Positions 32,937 through 42,907 of a stretch of 64,000 nt of DNA are shown in pieces (the first letter of the stretch is position 1; each line of letters opens with the position of its first letter). The translations under genes and the position numbers were made by a program. The notes under the pieces are model-generated. The model was not told the origin of the DNA, did no database searches, and saw only the letters and a list, made by a program, of their open reading frames with translations. The DNA is from Pimelobacter simplex (GTDB taxonomy: Bacteria > Actinomycetota > Actinomycetes > Propionibacteriales > Nocardioidaceae). Where the stretch lies: contig JADCLI010000016.1 of the NCBI GenBank assembly GCA_016803235.1, positions 46,405 to 110,404 of the forward strand, read 5' to 3'.

Positions 32937-35885
32937 ATGACCGACGCGCCCACCGACACCGCGACCGAGGCTCCCGACGACGCCGCGACGCCTGCCGAGA
33001 AGCCCGCCAAGGCGGAGAAGGCCGAGAAGCCCGCCAAGAAGGCGGCGGCGAAGAAGACGGCGGCCAAGAAGACCGCCGCGAAGAAGACCACCGCGGCGAA
33101 GAAGACCACCGCGAGCCGGGCGAAGGCCAAGGCGTCTCCCGCTCCGACCTCCGAGCAGCTCGAGCTCACCGCCGAGGTCGAGCAGGCCGCCCAGGCGCCC
33201 GTGGACGTCGAGGCGGCCGAGGCCGCGCCCGCGACCGCCCTGCTGTTCCAGGCGCCGGTCGCCCCGGTGGAGGAGCCGGCGGCGGAGGACGCGCCGGTCG
33301 AGGACGAGGCGGCGGCCGAGACCGAGCCCGCCGAGCAGCCCGCCGAGCAGCCCACCGAGCAGCCCACCGAGGAGCCGGCCGCCGAGGTCGAGGCCGACGA
33401 GGCGCCTGCCGAGGAGGCGACCGACGAGTCCACCGACGAGTCCACCGACGAGTCCACCGACGAGCCGACCGACGAGTCGACCGACGAGTCGACCGACGAG
33501 GACGAGGGCGACGACGAGTCCGGCACCGGGACCGGTGCCGCCCGCCGGCGCCGGCGTCGCGGTGGTCGCCGCCGCCGCAAGCCGGCCGCGAACGCCGAGG
33601 GCGAGGACGGCGAGTCCACCGAGGGCGATGACACCGAGAGCGCCGCCGACAAGGCCGCCGCGGAGCCGACCGAGGGTGAGGACGCCGCAGCCGAGGGTGA
33701 GGACGCCGAGGAGGGCGAGGGCGCCACGTCCGGCGGCTCCTCCTCGTCCCGTCGCCGCCGGCGGCGCCGCCGCGCCGGCGAGGGTGGCGGCGACGGCGAG
33801 GGCGACGACCCGGAGAACACCGTCACCCGGGTCCGCAAGCCGCGCTCGTCCGAGGACGAGATCACGTCGATCTCCGGCTCGACCCGCCTCGAGGCCAAGA
33901 AGCAGCGCCGCCGCGAGGGCCGCGAGGCCGGCCGCCGCCGCGCGCCGATCGTGAGCGAGGCCGAGTTCCTGGCCCGTCGCGAGTCCGTCGAGCGCGTGAT
34001 GGCGGTCCGCCAGCGCAAGGACCTGACCCAGATCGCGGTGCTGGAGGACAAGGTCCTCGTCGAGCACTACGTCGCCCGCGAGTCGCAGACCTCGCTCATC
34101 GGCAACGTCTACCTCGGCCGCGTGCAGAACGTCCTGCCGTCCATGGAGGCCGCGTTCATCGACATCGGCAAGGGCCGCAACGCGGTGCTCTACGCCGGAG
34201 AGGTCAACTGGAGCGCGCTGGGCCACAAGGACGGCGAGCCGCGCAAGATCGAGTCGGTCCTGCAGTCGGGGCAGACCGTGCTGGTGCAGGTCACCAAGGA
34301 CCCGATCGGCCACAAGGGCGCCCGGCTCACCAGCCAGGTCAGCCTCGCCGGCCGCTTCCTGGTCTACGTCCCGGACGGCACCACCTCCGGCATCTCCCGC
34401 AAGCTGCCCGACACCGAGCGCTCGCGCCTGAAGACGCTCCTCAAGGAGATCGTCCCCGACACCGCCGGCGTCATCGTGCGCACCGCGGCCGAGGGCGCCT
34501 CGGAGGAGGAGCTGACCCGCGACGTCGAGCGGCTCAAGGCACGCTGGGAGGACATCGAGGGCAAGGTCGCGAAGGGCAACGCCCCACAGCTGCTGTACGG
34601 CGAGCCGGACCTCACCCTCAAGGTGGTCCGCGACCTGTTCACCGAGGACTTCGCCAAGCTCGTGGTCCAAGGCGACGAGGCCTGGTCGACGGTCAAGGAG
34701 TACGTCGAGCAGGTCGCCCCCGACCTCGCCGAGCGCCTCGAGCGCCACGAGTCGGGCGACGGCGTCCCGGACCTGTTCTCGACGTACCGCATCGACGAGC
34801 AGATCGCCAAGGGCCTCGACCGCAAGGTGTGGCTGCCCTCGGGCGGCTCGCTGATCATCGACCGCACCGAGGCGATGACCGTCGTCGACGTCAACACCGG
34901 CAAGTTCACCGGCTCGGGCGGCAACCTCGAGGAGACGGTCACCAAGAACAACCTCGAGGCCGCCGAGGAGATCGTCCGCCAGCTCCGGCTGCGTGACATC
35001 GGCGGCATCATCGTCGTCGACTTCATCGACATGGTCCTCGAGTCCAACCGCGACCTCGTGCTGCGCCGCCTCGTCGAGTGCCTCGGCCGCGACCGCACCC
35101 GCCACCAGGTCGCCGAGGTCACCTCCCTGGGCCTGGTGCAGATGACCCGCAAGCGGATCGGCACCGGCCTGCTCGAGGCGTTCAGCGAGAACTGCAGCCA
35201 CTGCCAGGGCCGCGGCATCGTGGTCCACGACCTGCCGGTCGAGCCCAAGCGTGGGGGAGGCGAGCAGGAGGAGTCCCGCCGCCCGAGCCGTCGCCGCAAG
35301 GGCAAGGGCAGCCAGGCCGACGCTTCGGCCGACGCGCCCAAGGCCGCTCCGTCGGTGCCGTCCCCGAAGGACATCGCCGCGATGGCGAAGCACGCCGAGC
35401 ACGAGCACCCGGAGGCCGAGCAGCCCGAGGTCGAGCAGCCCGAGGTCGAGAGCCCGGAGGCCGGGAGCCCGGAGGCCGGGAGCTCGGAGGTCGAGAGCCC
35501 GGAGGTCGAGCAGTCCGCTGCGCAGGCTCCGGTCGTCGACGACGCCCCGGTCGAGGCCCCGGAGACGCCGGTCGAGGCGGCACCCGAGCCCGAGCCGGAG
35601 GTCGCCCCCGAGCCGCAGCCGGAGCCCGAGCCGGAGCCCGAGCCCGAGCCGGAGCCCGCCCCCGTGGCCACCACGACCGTGGTGACCCGGACCCGCCGCC
35701 GCGCGGCCACCCGCCCCGCGGGCCCGCCGGCCGAGGCGGCGCCCGAGGCAGCCCCCCAGGCAGCCGTCGAGGCGGCCCCCGACGCCGCCCCCGCGACCGC
35801 GGACGAGCCCGCGGCGGACTCCCACGAGGAGCCGCACGTCGAGCACGTCCCGATCAAGCGCAAGGGCGGCTCGCGCAAGCGCTAG
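32937..35885 (+). CDS. rne: Ribonuclease E/G with long charged N- and C-terminal tails
   Basis: 982 residues. Endonuclease for mRNA decay and rRNA processing. Layout: Lys/Ala-rich stretch (about 20-65), acidic region with TDES repeats (about 160-190), Arg-rich patches [20 protein letters not shown] and [14 protein letters not shown], then the catalytic core. Core features are the S1 domain (SLIGNVYLGRVQNVLPSMEA), DNase I-like sub-domain with IIDRTEAMTVVDVNTGKFTG and GGIIVVDFIDMV, and the Zn-link CxxC in ENCSHCQGRG. The C-tail is a low-complexity Glu/Pro repeat. Tails probably scaffold RNA and protein partners. Confidence 0.95.
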   Translation: MTDAPTDTATEAPDDAATPAEKPAKAEKAEKPAKKAAAKKTAAKKTAAKKTTAAKKTTASRAKAKASPAPTSEQLELTAEVEQAAQAPVDVEAAEAAPATALLFQAPVAPVEEPAAEDAPVEDEAAAETEPAEQPAEQPTEQPTEEPAAEVEADEAPAEEATDESTDESTDESTDEPTDESTDESTDEDEGDDESGTGTGAARRRRRRGGRRRRKPAANAEGEDGESTEGDDTESAADKAAAEPTEGEDAAAEGEDAEEGEGATSGGSSSSRRRRRRRRAGEGGGDGEGDDPENTVTRVRKPRSSEDEITSISGSTRLEAKKQRRREGREAGRRRAPIVSEAEFLARRESVERVMAVRQRKDLTQIAVLEDKVLVEHYVARESQTSLIGNVYLGRVQNVLPSMEAAFIDIGKGRNAVLYAGEVNWSALGHKDGEPRKIESVLQSGQTVLVQVTKDPIGHKGARLTSQVSLAGRFLVYVPDGTTSGISRKLPDTERSRLKTLLKEIVPDTAGVIVRTAAEGASEEELTRDVERLKARWEDIEGKVAKGNAPQLLYGEPDLTLKVVRDLFTEDFAKLVVQGDEAWSTVKEYVEQVAPDLAERLERHESGDGVPDLFSTYRIDEQIAKGLDRKVWLPSGGSLIIDRTEAMTVVDVNTGKFTGSGGNLEETVTKNNLEAAEEIVRQLRLRDIGGIIVVDFIDMVLESNRDLVLRRLVECLGRDRTRHQVAEVTSLGLVQMTRKRIGTGLLEAFSENCSHCQGRGIVVHDLPVEPKRGGGEQEESRRPSRRRKGKGSQADASADAPKAAPSVPSPKDIAAMAKHAEHEHPEAEQPEVEQPEVESPEAGSPEAGSSEVESPEVEQSAAQAPVVDDAPVEAPETPVEAAPEPEPEVAPEPQPEPEPEPEPEPEPAPVATTTVVTRTRRRAATRPAGPPAEAAPEAAPQAAVEAAPDAAPATADEPAADSHEEPHVEHVPIKRKGGSRKR
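33420..33501 (+). repeat. 12-base tandem repeat inside rne
   Basis: Six full copies and a partial one of ACCGACGAGTCC or a one- or two-base variant, encoding TDES/TDEP. In-frame and multiple of three, so copy number can change without breaking the gene. Confidence 0.85.
35405..35660 (+). repeat. Low-complexity Glu/Pro repeat in the rne C-tail
   Basis: Degenerate 9- to 18-base repeats encoding PEVEQ/PEVES/PEAGS units, then a PEPE run (about 35583-35660) made of cccgag/ccggag hexamers. Acidic and proline-rich, likely unstructured. Confidence 0.75.
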
Positions 35886-35899
35886 TCGCCACGTTCGCG

Positions 35900-35939
35900 G
35901 CCGGGCCGGAGGCCCCGTTTTGGTGGAATCCGGCCCGGC
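35900..35939 (+). terminator. Hairpin after rne
   Basis: Perfect 11-bp stem (arm GCCGGGCCGGA, 35900-35910, with 35929-35939). The loop itself holds a smaller GGGCC-GGA-GGCCC hairpin followed by CGTTTT. The small hairpin with its T run is a plausible intrinsic terminator of rne and overlaps the rplU promoter. Confidence 0.55.
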
Positions 35940-35949
35940 TGCGTAACAT
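35920..35949 (+). promoter_or_regulatory. Promoter of rplU-rpmA
   Basis: TTGGTG (35920-35925), an 18-base spacer and TAACAT (35944-35949). This is one of the few places in the window with both hexamers. Predicts a leader of about 115-120 bases before rplU. Confidence 0.6.
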
Positions 35950-35955
35950 TGTTCG

Positions 35956-36073
35956 TCGGTGCGCCGCCGAGGCGTGCCGTTCTGCTGGCACCCGGCATCT
36001 TGCGACGTACGTCGCGGCGTGGGATCCGCAGTGTGCCGTAGACAACAGACGTTGAACCAGAAGGAGCCCGGTG
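35956..36073 (+). promoter_or_regulatory. 5' leader of the L21-L27 operon
   Basis: Non-coding leader with two local hairpins: GTGCC...GGCAC near 35975-35995, and the perfect palindrome GCGACGTACGTCGC at 36002-36015. AAGGAG (36061-36066) is the ribosome site. Ribosomal protein leaders often bind their own product, but no known consensus is recognised here. Confidence 0.4.
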
Positions 36074-36376
36074 GTGTACGCGATCGTGCGCGCAGGCGCG
36101 AAGCAGGAGAAGGTCGCTGTCGGCGACGTCATCGAGATCGACAAGGTCTCCACGCCGGTCGGCGACACCCTGACCCTGCCGGTCGTGCTCGCCGTCGACG
36201 GTGACAAGGTGACGGCCACCGGCCTCGACAAGGCGGCCGTGACGGTCGAGGTCCTCGGTGCCACCAAGGGCCCGAAGATCGTCATCCAGAAGTACAAGAA
36301 CAAGACCGGCTACAAGAAGCGCCAGGGTCACCGCCAGAAGTACACCCAGGTCAAGGTCACCGACATCAAGCTCTGA
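36074..36376 (+). CDS. rplU: 50S ribosomal protein L21
   Basis: 100 residues, standard size, binds 23S rRNA. Motifs [20 protein letters not shown] and [20 protein letters not shown] with the end [13 protein letters not shown]. Two consecutive GTG codons are possible starts (36071 and 36074). The second gives 7-base spacing to AAGGAG and the family N-terminus, so it is preferred. First gene of the rplU-rpmA pair. Confidence 0.96.
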   Translation: MYAIVRAGAKQEKVAVGDVIEIDKVSTPVGDTLTLPVVLAVDGDKVTATGLDKAAVTVEVLGATKGPKIVIQKYKNKTGYKKRQGHRQKYTQVKVTDIKL

Positions 36377-36410
36377 CCCCCGGTCAGCACGACACCCCAA
36401 GGACTGAAAC

Positions 36411-36665
36411 ATGGCACACAAGAAGGGCGCGGCGTCCACCAAGAACGGCCGCGACTCGAACGCCCAGCGCCTCGGCGTGAAGCGCTTCGGCGGCCAGGTC
36501 GTCAACGCCGGCGAGATCATCGTCCGCCAGCGCGGCACCCACTTCCACCCGGGCTCCGGCGTCGGCCGCGGCGGCGACGACACGCTGTTCGCGCTGATCC
36601 CCGGTGCGGTGGAGTTCGGCAAGAAGCGCGGCCGCAAGGTCGTCAACATCGTCCCGGGTGAGTGA
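36411..36665 (+). CDS. rpmA: 50S ribosomal protein L27
   Basis: 84 residues. N-terminus [20 protein letters not shown], which reaches the peptidyl-transferase centre, without the extra cleaved leader found in Firmicutes. [20 protein letters not shown] is conserved. AAGGA precedes ATG 36411. Followed by a strong terminator. Confidence 0.97.
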   Translation: MAHKKGAASTKNGRDSNAQRLGVKRFGGQVVNAGEIIVRQRGTHFHPGSGVGRGGDDTLFALIPGAVEFGKKRGRKVVNIVPGE

Positions 36666-36691
36666 GCTGACGCTCGCTTGACCTGAGGCTT

Positions 36692-36722
36692 CGAAGGGCG
36701 TCCCGGTTCGGGGCGCCCTTCG
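36692..36722 (+). terminator. Intrinsic terminator after rpmA
   Basis: Perfect 9-bp stem CGAAGGGCG/CGCCCTTCG with an inner CCC/GGG pair, followed by TCCATTTT. Ends the ribosomal-protein transcript, so obgE has its own promoter in 36723-36784. Confidence 0.8.
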
Positions 36723-36784
36723 TCCATTTTGGTTTCGAGGCTGCATGCTCGCACCTCAACCACCGAGTTTGAAAAGATGAATCC

Positions 36785-38347
36785 ATGGCCGTCCCCACCT
36801 TCGTCGACCGCGTGGTCCTGTCCGTGTCCGCCGGTCGCGGCGGCAACGGCGTCGCGTCCGTGCACCGCGAGAAGTTCAAGCCGCTGGGCGGCCCCGACGG
36901 TGGCAACGGCGGTCCGGGTGGCTCGGTCATCCTGCGCGTCGACCCCGACGTGACGACCCTGCTCGACTACCACCACAGCCCGCGCCGCAAGGCCGAGCAC
37001 GGCGGCCACGGGGCCGGCGACCGGCGCAACGGCTCGCACGGCGCCGACCTGGTCCTCGCCGTACCTGCCGGCACGGTCGTCAAGCACCGCAACGGCGAGG
37101 TGGTGGCCGACCTGGTCACCCCCGGCGCCGAGCTGGTCGTCGCCCACGGCGGTCGCGGCGGCCTCGGCAACGCGGCGCTGGCCTCCAAGACCCGCAAGGC
37201 CCCCGGCTTCGCGCTGCTCGGCGAGCCCGGCGACGAGCTCGAGGTCGTACTCGAGCTCAAGGTGGTGGCCGACGTCGGCCTGGTGGGCTACCCCAGCGCC
37301 GGCAAGTCCAGCCTGATCGCGGCAATCTCGCGGGCCCGGCCCAAGATCGCCGACTACCCGTTCACGACCCTGGTGCCCAACCTCGGCGTGGTCACCGCGG
37401 GCGAGACCGTGTTCACGGTCGCCGACGTCCCCGGCCTGATCGAGGGCGCGGCCGAGGGCCGCGGCCTGGGCCACGACTTCCTGCGCCACATCGAGCGCTG
37501 CGCGGCGATCGTGCACGTGCTCGACACGGCGACCCTCGAGCCGGGGCGCAACCCGCTCGACGACCTCGACGTGATCGAGGACGAGCTGCGTCGGTACGGC
37601 GGCCTGGAGGACCGGCCGCGCCTGGTCGCCCTCAACAAGGTCGACGTGCCCGACGGACGCGGCATCGCCGAGCTGGTCGTCGAGGAGCTGCGCGAGCGCG
37701 GCCTGCGGGTCTTCGAGATCTCCGCGGTGTCCGGCGAGGGCACCCGCGAGCTGGTCTACGCGATGGCCGAGATCGTCCTCGAGGCCCGGCGCGCCAAGGC
37801 CACCGAGATCCCGGCGCGGATCGTCGTACGTCCGAAGGCGGTCGACGACGACGGCTTCACCGTCAAGCGGACCGGTGCCGGCTGGCGGGTCCGCGGCGCG
37901 AAGCCCGAGCGCTGGGTGCGCCAGACCGACTTCAGCAACGACGAGGCCGTGGGCTACCTCGCCGACCGGCTCAACCGGCTGGGCGTCGAGACCAAGCTCC
38001 TCGAGCTGGGTGCCGAGGAGGGCGACGCCGTCCTCATCGGGCCCACGGAGAACGCGGTGGTCTTCGACTTCAAGCCCGGCATCGACGCGGGTGCGGAGAA
38101 CCTGTCCCGCCGCGGCGAGGACGACCGGTTCCACGAGGAGCGGCCGGCGGCCGCCCGGCGCCGGGAGATCCAGGAGCACATGGGCGAGCGCGCCGAGGGC
38201 GAGACCCGCGCCGACGTCGCCCGCCGCCTCGACCGGCCCGACGTCTACGGCCCGAGCTCGTTCGAGATCGGCTCCGAGGAGGACCCGGACACCAAGCCGG
38301 TGACCGGCTTCGAGGACGACTGGCTCGAGGACGACCCCGGTGAGTGA
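36785..38347 (+). CDS. obgE: GTPase ObgE/CgtA
   Basis: 520 residues, long form with C-terminal extension. Gly-rich Obg domain (1-158: [28 protein letters not shown]). G domain with P-loop [11 protein letters not shown], switch [22 protein letters not shown] and NKVD specificity motif. OCT domain (about 340-420) and an acidic tail follow. Involved in 50S assembly and stress control. No strong ribosome site before ATG 36785. Overlaps proB by 8 bases. Confidence 0.96.
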   Translation: MAVPTFVDRVVLSVSAGRGGNGVASVHREKFKPLGGPDGGNGGPGGSVILRVDPDVTTLLDYHHSPRRKAEHGGHGAGDRRNGSHGADLVLAVPAGTVVKHRNGEVVADLVTPGAELVVAHGGRGGLGNAALASKTRKAPGFALLGEPGDELEVVLELKVVADVGLVGYPSAGKSSLIAAISRARPKIADYPFTTLVPNLGVVTAGETVFTVADVPGLIEGAAEGRGLGHDFLRHIERCAAIVHVLDTATLEPGRNPLDDLDVIEDELRRYGGLEDRPRLVALNKVDVPDGRGIAELVVEELRERGLRVFEISAVSGEGTRELVYAMAEIVLEARRAKATEIPARIVVRPKAVDDDGFTVKRTGAGWRVRGAKPERWVRQTDFSNDEAVGYLADRLNRLGVETKLLELGAEEGDAVLIGPTENAVVFDFKPGIDAGAENLSRRGEDDRFHEERPAAARRREIQEHMGERAEGETRADVARRLDRPDVYGPSSFEIGSEEDPDTKPVTGFEDDWLEDDPGE

Positions 38348-39455
38348 GCGCGCCCTGGTGACCGAGGCGCGCCGGATCGTGGTCAAGGTCGGCTCGTCCT
38401 CGCTCACCACCGCGTCCGGCGGGATCGACCCGGAGCGGATGAGCGCGCTGGTCGACGTCCTGGCCGCCGCGCGGGCACGCGGCGCGGAGGTCGTGCTGGT
38501 CTCCTCCGGTGCGATCGCGGCCGGGCTGGCCCCGCTGGGCCTCAGCAAGCGCCCGCGCGGGCTCGCCGCGCAGCAGGCCGCGGCCAGCGTCGGCCAGGGC
38601 CTGCTCGTGCACCGCTACACCGAGGAGCTGGCCCGGCACGGCCTGATCGCGGGACAGGTGCTGCTCACCCTCGACGACGTCACCCGGCGCTCCCACTACC
38701 GCAACGCCCACCAGACGTTCGCGCAGCTGCTCGAGCTCGGCGTGATCCCCATCGTCAACGAGAACGACACGGTCGCCACGACCGAGATCCGGTTCGGCGA
38801 CAACGACCGGCTGGCGGCCCTGGTCGCCCACCTCGTCCATGCCGACCTGCTGCTCCTGCTCTCCGACGTCGACGGCCTGTACGACGGACCGCCGTCGCGT
38901 CCCGGGACGCAGCTGATCCCCGACGTGCGAGGCTCCGGTGACCTCGCCGACGTCGTCGTCGGCTCGGTCGGTGCGGCCGGCGTCGGCACGGGCGGCATGG
39001 TGACCAAGGTCGACGCCGCCGCGATCGCGACCGGCTCGGGCATCCCCGTCGTCCTCACCTCCGCCGACCGCGCCGGCGAGGCGCTCGCGGGCAAGCAGGT
39101 CGGGACGCTGTTCCACCCCACCGGGAAGCGTCGGCCGACGCGCCTGCTGTGGCTGCGCCACGCCACCGAGGCCAAGGGCGCCCTGGTCCTCGACGCGGGC
39201 GCGGTCCGGGCCGTGGTCGAGCGCCGCGCCTCGCTCCTGGCGGCCGGCGTGACCGGCGTGCAGGGCGACTTCAGCGCCGGTGACCCCGTCGACCTGCTCG
39301 ACCCCGACGGCACGGTCGTGGCCCGCGGACTGGTCAACTTCGACGCCGGCGAGGTCCCGAACCTGCTCGGGCGCTCGTCGAAGGAGCTCAAGCGCGAGCT
39401 CGGAGCGGCCTACGAGCGCGAGGTCATCCACCGCGACGACCTCGTCATCCTCTGA
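38340..39455 (+). CDS. proB: Glutamate 5-kinase with PUA domain
   Basis: First step of proline synthesis: ATP-dependent phosphorylation of glutamate. 371 residues. Amino-acid-kinase domain begins [14 protein letters not shown], with [40 protein letters not shown] and [16 protein letters not shown]-terminal PUA domain (about 280-371) has [23 protein letters not shown] 38340 lies inside the end of obgE, giving coupling. Converges with the monooxygenase gene, overlapping it by 11 bases. Confidence 0.96.
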   Translation: MSERALVTEARRIVVKVGSSSLTTASGGIDPERMSALVDVLAAARARGAEVVLVSSGAIAAGLAPLGLSKRPRGLAAQQAAASVGQGLLVHRYTEELARHGLIAGQVLLTLDDVTRRSHYRNAHQTFAQLLELGVIPIVNENDTVATTEIRFGDNDRLAALVAHLVHADLLLLLSDVDGLYDGPPSRPGTQLIPDVRGSGDLADVVVGSVGAAGVGTGGMVTKVDAAAIATGSGIPVVLTSADRAGEALAGKQVGTLFHPTGKRRPTRLLWLRHATEAKGALVLDAGAVRAVVERRASLLAAGVTGVQGDFSAGDPVDLLDPDGTVVARGLVNFDAGEVPNLLGRSSKELKRELGAAYEREVIHRDDLVIL

Positions 39456-40521
39456 GCGCCCTCAGCACGACCCGGTCCGGGACCAGCGCCGACAGCCGGT
39501 GCACGGCACCCGGCGCGTCGACCAGGAGGCTCGCCGCCCGCGAGGCCCGCACCACCCGCCGGGTCGGGCGGCGCCGGGCCCGCTCGAACGCCGCGAAGGC
39601 CGCGGCGGGGACGTCGCCGCGCGCGAGCAGGTCGGCCAGCAGCGCCACGTCGACCAGCGCCTGGCCACCGCCCTGGCCCAGGTGCGGGCGCATCGGGTGC
39701 GCGGCATCGCCCACCACCACGACCGGGCCGTCGGTCCAGTGCCGCAGCCACTCGCGGTCGAGCACGTCGTTGCGGCTCACCGTCGCGGGGTCCGTGGCCG
39801 CCAGCACCCGCGTGACCGGGTCCGGCCAGCCCCGGAACGCGCGTACGACGTGGGCGAGCTCGTCGGCCGCCGTACCGCCCTCGGGCTCGCGGACCGTCGC
39901 GAACCAGTAGGCCAGGTCCGCGCCCAGCGGCACCACGCCGAGCTCCTGGCGCCGGCCCCACAGCTGCACGGGCTCCACCCCCGGCGCGGTCGTCAGCCCG
40001 CGCCAGGCGGGGAAGCCGGCGTAGGCCTCGGCCAGCCCGGGGTGCAGGGTCCGCGCCACGAGCGACCGGAAGCCGTCGGCGCCCACGAGTGCTGCCGCGT
40101 CGATCGGTCCACCGGTGGTCTCCACCCGCACCCCGGTGCCGGTGCACCGGTAGCCGGTGACCCGGCACCCGAAGCCCACGCTGCCCGGTACGACCGCGGC
40201 GTGCAGGATCTCGACCAGCACGCCACGACGTACGGCGAGCAGGGGCAGGTCGAGGGAGCGGATGACGCGGCCCGCGCGGGTGCGGACCGAGCCGGGTCCG
40301 ACCGCATGTCCCGCCGCGCGGACGGCGGCCCCGACACCGACCCGGTCCAGCGCGTCGAGCGCCGCGGGCCACAGCGAGATCGCGCCGCCCGTGCTGCCGA
40401 GGGCGGGTCGTTCGTCGAGCAGCCGGTACCGCCACGGTGCACGCGCGTGGGTCAGTCCGGCGGCGAGGGCGAGGCCCGCGATCCCGGCGCCGGCGATGAC
40501 CAGCTCCGGCTCGTCGCTCAC
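39445..40521 (-). CDS. FAD-dependent monooxygenase (PHBH/UbiH-like)
   Basis: 358 residues. FAD-binding GxGxxG as [17 protein letters not shown], the second FAD motif [19 protein letters not shown], and the third [20 protein letters not shown], all classic group A flavin hydroxylase features. GTG 40521 chosen; the upstream extension is Arg-rich and overlaps the cysteine desulfurase promoter. Divergent from the desulfurase. Substrate unknown, probably an aromatic or quinone-like compound. Confidence 0.88.
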   Translation of the reverse strand: MSDEPELVIAGAGIAGLALAAGLTHARAPWRYRLLDERPALGSTGGAISLWPAALDALDRVGVGAAVRAAGHAVGPGSVRTRAGRVIRSLDLPLLAVRRGVLVEILHAAVVPGSVGFGCRVTGYRCTGTGVRVETTGGPIDAAALVGADGFRSLVARTLHPGLAEAYAGFPAWRGLTTAPGVEPVQLWGRRQELGVVPLGADLAYWFATVREPEGGTAADELAHVVRAFRGWPDPVTRVLAATDPATVSRNDVLDREWLRHWTDGPVVVVGDAAHPMRPHLGQGGGQALVDVALLADLLARGDVPAAAFAAFERARRRPTRRVVRASRAASLLVDAPGAVHRLSALVPDRVVLRALRG

Positions 40522-40588
40522 CCGGCCACCGTACCGACGACCGGCGGTTGGTCGGCGCTCCCGTGGGCGCCGTAACCTTGGAGGCGCC

Positions 40589-41764
40589 ATGAACGACTCC
40601 CGGACGGTCTACCTCGACCACGCCGCGACGACGCCGATGACCGACGTCGCGGTGGAGGCGATGACCGCCCACCTGCGCGAGGTCGGCAACGCCAGCTCGC
40701 TGCACGCGTCCGGCCGCCGCGCCCGGCGGGTGGTGGAGGAGTCGCGCGAGACCGTCGCGCAGGCGCTCGGGTGCCGGCCCGGCGAGGTGGTCTTCACCTC
40801 CGGTGGCACCGAGGCCGACAACCTCGCGGTCAAGGGCCTGTACTGGTCGCGCCGCGACGCCGACCCGCGCCGCATTCGGATCCTGGCGACCGCGGTCGAG
40901 CACCACGCCGTGCTCGACGCGCTGGCCTGGCTCGAGGAGCACGAGGGCGCCGTCGTCGAGCTGCTGCCGGTCGACCGGGACGGCCGGCTCGAGATCGAGG
41001 CGCTGCGGGCGGCGGTCGCACGGGAGCCGGAGTCGGTCGCGCTGATCACCGTGATGTGGGCCAACAACGAGGTCGGCACGCTGCAGCCGGTCACCGAGGT
41101 CGTCGCGATCGCCGGGCCCCACGGCATCCCCGTCCACACCGACGCCGTCCAGGCCGTCGGCGCCACCCCGGTCGACTTCGCCGCCTCGGGCGTCGACGCG
41201 CTGTCCCTGTCGGGGCACAAGGTCGGCGGTCCGCAGGGCGTCGGCGCCCTCGTCGTACGACGCGAGGTCGAGCTGGCCGCACTGGTCCACGGCGGCGGGC
41301 AGGAGCGTGACGTGCGCAGCGGCACGCTCGACGTGCCGGCGATCGCCGGCTTCGCCGCGGCCGTCGAGCTGGCGGTCAAGCAGCAGAGCGAGCACGCCGC
41401 CCGGCTCACGGCCCTGCGCGACGACCTCGTGGCCGCCGTACGACGGGCGGTGCCGGACGCGGTCCTCAACGGCGACCCGGTCGACCGACTCCCCGGCAAC
41501 GCCCACCTCAGCTTCCCCGGCTGCGAGGGCGACTCGCTGCTCATGCTGCTCGACGCGCGCGGCATCGAGTGCTCGACCGGCTCGGCCTGCTCGGCCGGCG
41601 TACCCCAGCCCTCGCACGTCCTGCTCGCGATGGGCCGCACCAGCGCCGGCGCCCGCAGCTCGCTGCGGTTCAGCCTCGGCCACACCAGCAGCGCCGCCGA
41701 CGTCGAGGCGGTCGCCGGCGCGATCGGTGCCGTCGTCGAGCGCGCCCGCGCGGCCCGCGCCTGA
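40589..41764 (+). CDS. Cysteine desulfurase (IscS/NifS-like)
   Basis: PLP enzyme releasing sulfur from cysteine. 391 residues. N-terminus [22 protein letters not shown]-binding [25 protein letters not shown] lysine Lys211 in [12 protein letters not shown]; catalytic Cys334 in [12 protein letters not shown] 40589 has GGAGG five bases upstream. Sixteen bases before mnmA, so it most likely provides sulfur for tRNA 2-thiouridine. TAACCT at 40573-40578 is a possible -10. Confidence 0.94.
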   Translation: MNDSRTVYLDHAATTPMTDVAVEAMTAHLREVGNASSLHASGRRARRVVEESRETVAQALGCRPGEVVFTSGGTEADNLAVKGLYWSRRDADPRRIRILATAVEHHAVLDALAWLEEHEGAVVELLPVDRDGRLEIEALRAAVAREPESVALITVMWANNEVGTLQPVTEVVAIAGPHGIPVHTDAVQAVGATPVDFAASGVDALSLSGHKVGGPQGVGALVVRREVELAALVHGGGQERDVRSGTLDVPAIAGFAAAVELAVKQQSEHAARLTALRDDLVAAVRRAVPDAVLNGDPVDRLPGNAHLSFPGCEGDSLLMLLDARGIECSTGSACSAGVPQPSHVLLAMGRTSAGARSSLRFSLGHTSSAADVEAVAGAIGAVVERARAARA

Positions 41765-41779
41765 CGTGCGGAGGTCACC

Positions 41780-42907
41780 GTGAAGGTCGTCGCCGCCATG
41801 TCCGGGGGAGTGGACTCCGCCGTCGCCGCCGCCCGCGCCGCCGAGGCCGGGCACGAGGTCACCGGCATCCACCTGGCGCTGTCGCGCAACCCGAAGTCGT
41901 ACCGCACCGGCGCCCGGGGCTGCTGCACCATCGAGGACGCCAACGACGCGCGGCGCGCGGCCGACGTGATCGGCATCCCGTTCTACGTCTGGGACCTCTC
42001 CGACCGCTTCCACACCGACGTGGTCGAGGACTTCATGGACACCTACGCGGCCGGCCAGACCCCCAACCCGTGCCTGCGCTGCAACGAGAGGATCAAGTTC
42101 GCCGCGGTTCTCGACAAGGCGCTGGCCCTGGGCTTCGACGCCGTGGCGACCGGCCACTACGCCTCCGTGCACACGACGGCAGGCGGCGACGTCGAGCTGC
42201 ACCGGGCCGTCGACGGGGCCAAGGACCAGTCGTACGTGCTGGGCGTGCTCGACGAGCAGCAGCTGCGGCACTCGCTGTTCCCGCTGGGGGACACCCCGAA
42301 GCCGCAGGTGCGGGCCGAGGCCGCCGCGCGGGGGCTGCTCGTCGCCGACAAGCCCGACAGCCACGACATCTGCTTCGTCGCCGACGGCGACAACACCGGC
42401 TGGCTGCGCGAGAAGCTGGGGGACCGCGCGCCCAACCAGGGCGGCGAGATCGTCGACGACCTGACCGGGGAGGTGCTCGGCGAGCACAGCGGGACGTACG
42501 GGTTCACGATCGGCCAGCGCAAGGGCCTGCGCCTGGGCCACCCCGCGCCCGACGGCCGGCCCCGCTACGTCCTCGACATCGAGCCCGTCTCCGGCACGGT
42601 CACCGTCGGGCCGCGCGAGCGGCTCGCCGTCGACCGCGTCGAGGGCGACCGGGTCCGCTGGTGTGGCCGCCCGCTCGAGGCCGGCAGCGTCCTCGCCGGC
42701 GACGACGTCACCGTGCAGCTGCGCGCCCACGGCGCCGAGCACCGCGCGGTCGTCCACGTCGGCGCCGACACCCTGCGCGTCGACCTGCTCGAGCACGCCG
42801 AGGGGATCGCGCCCGGCCAGGCCGTCGTGGTGTACGACGGCACCCGGGTCGTCGGCTCGGCCACCATCACGAGCACCCGGCGGGTGACGGTGGGAGCGTC
42901 GCAGTGA
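41780..42907 (+). CDS. mnmA: tRNA 2-thiouridylase MnmA
   Basis: Thiolates U34 of tRNAs for Lys, Glu and Gln. 375 residues. PP-loop [16 protein letters not shown] at the start. First catalytic Cys lies in [16 protein letters not shown], second in [27 protein letters not shown] and the C-terminal beta barrel follow. Starts at GTG 41780 after the desulfurase. Last codons overlap the next gene (GTGA). The actinobacterial form is complete, with no missing residues seen. Confidence 0.95.
   Translation: MKVVAAMSGGVDSAVAAARAAEAGHEVTGIHLALSRNPKSYRTGARGCCTIEDANDARRAADVIGIPFYVWDLSDRFHTDVVEDFMDTYAAGQTPNPCLRCNERIKFAAVLDKALALGFDAVATGHYASVHTTAGGDVELHRAVDGAKDQSYVLGVLDEQQLRHSLFPLGDTPKPQVRAEAAARGLLVADKPDSHDICFVADGDNTGWLREKLGDRAPNQGGEIVDDLTGEVLGEHSGTYGFTIGQRKGLRLGHPAPDGRPRYVLDIEPVSGTVTVGPRERLAVDRVEGDRVRWCGRPLEAGSVLAGDDVTVQLRAHGAEHRAVVHVGADTLRVDLLEHAEGIAPGQAVVVYDGTRVVGSATITSTRRVTVGASQ

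Noticed and set aside
33420-33501. Regular direct repeats as a possible CRISPR array
   Set aside because: Units are contiguous 12-mers without spacers and encode in-frame TDES within rne.
31887-35846. A 1319-codon open frame on the minus strand
   Set aside because: Antisense to DUF2344 and rne; Leu/Gly/Arg repeats mirror the repetitive rne codons and no domain is recognisable.
39410-42796. A 1128-codon open frame on the minus strand
   Set aside because: Shadow across mnmA, the desulfurase and the monooxygenase; composition typical of antisense frames in GC-rich DNA.
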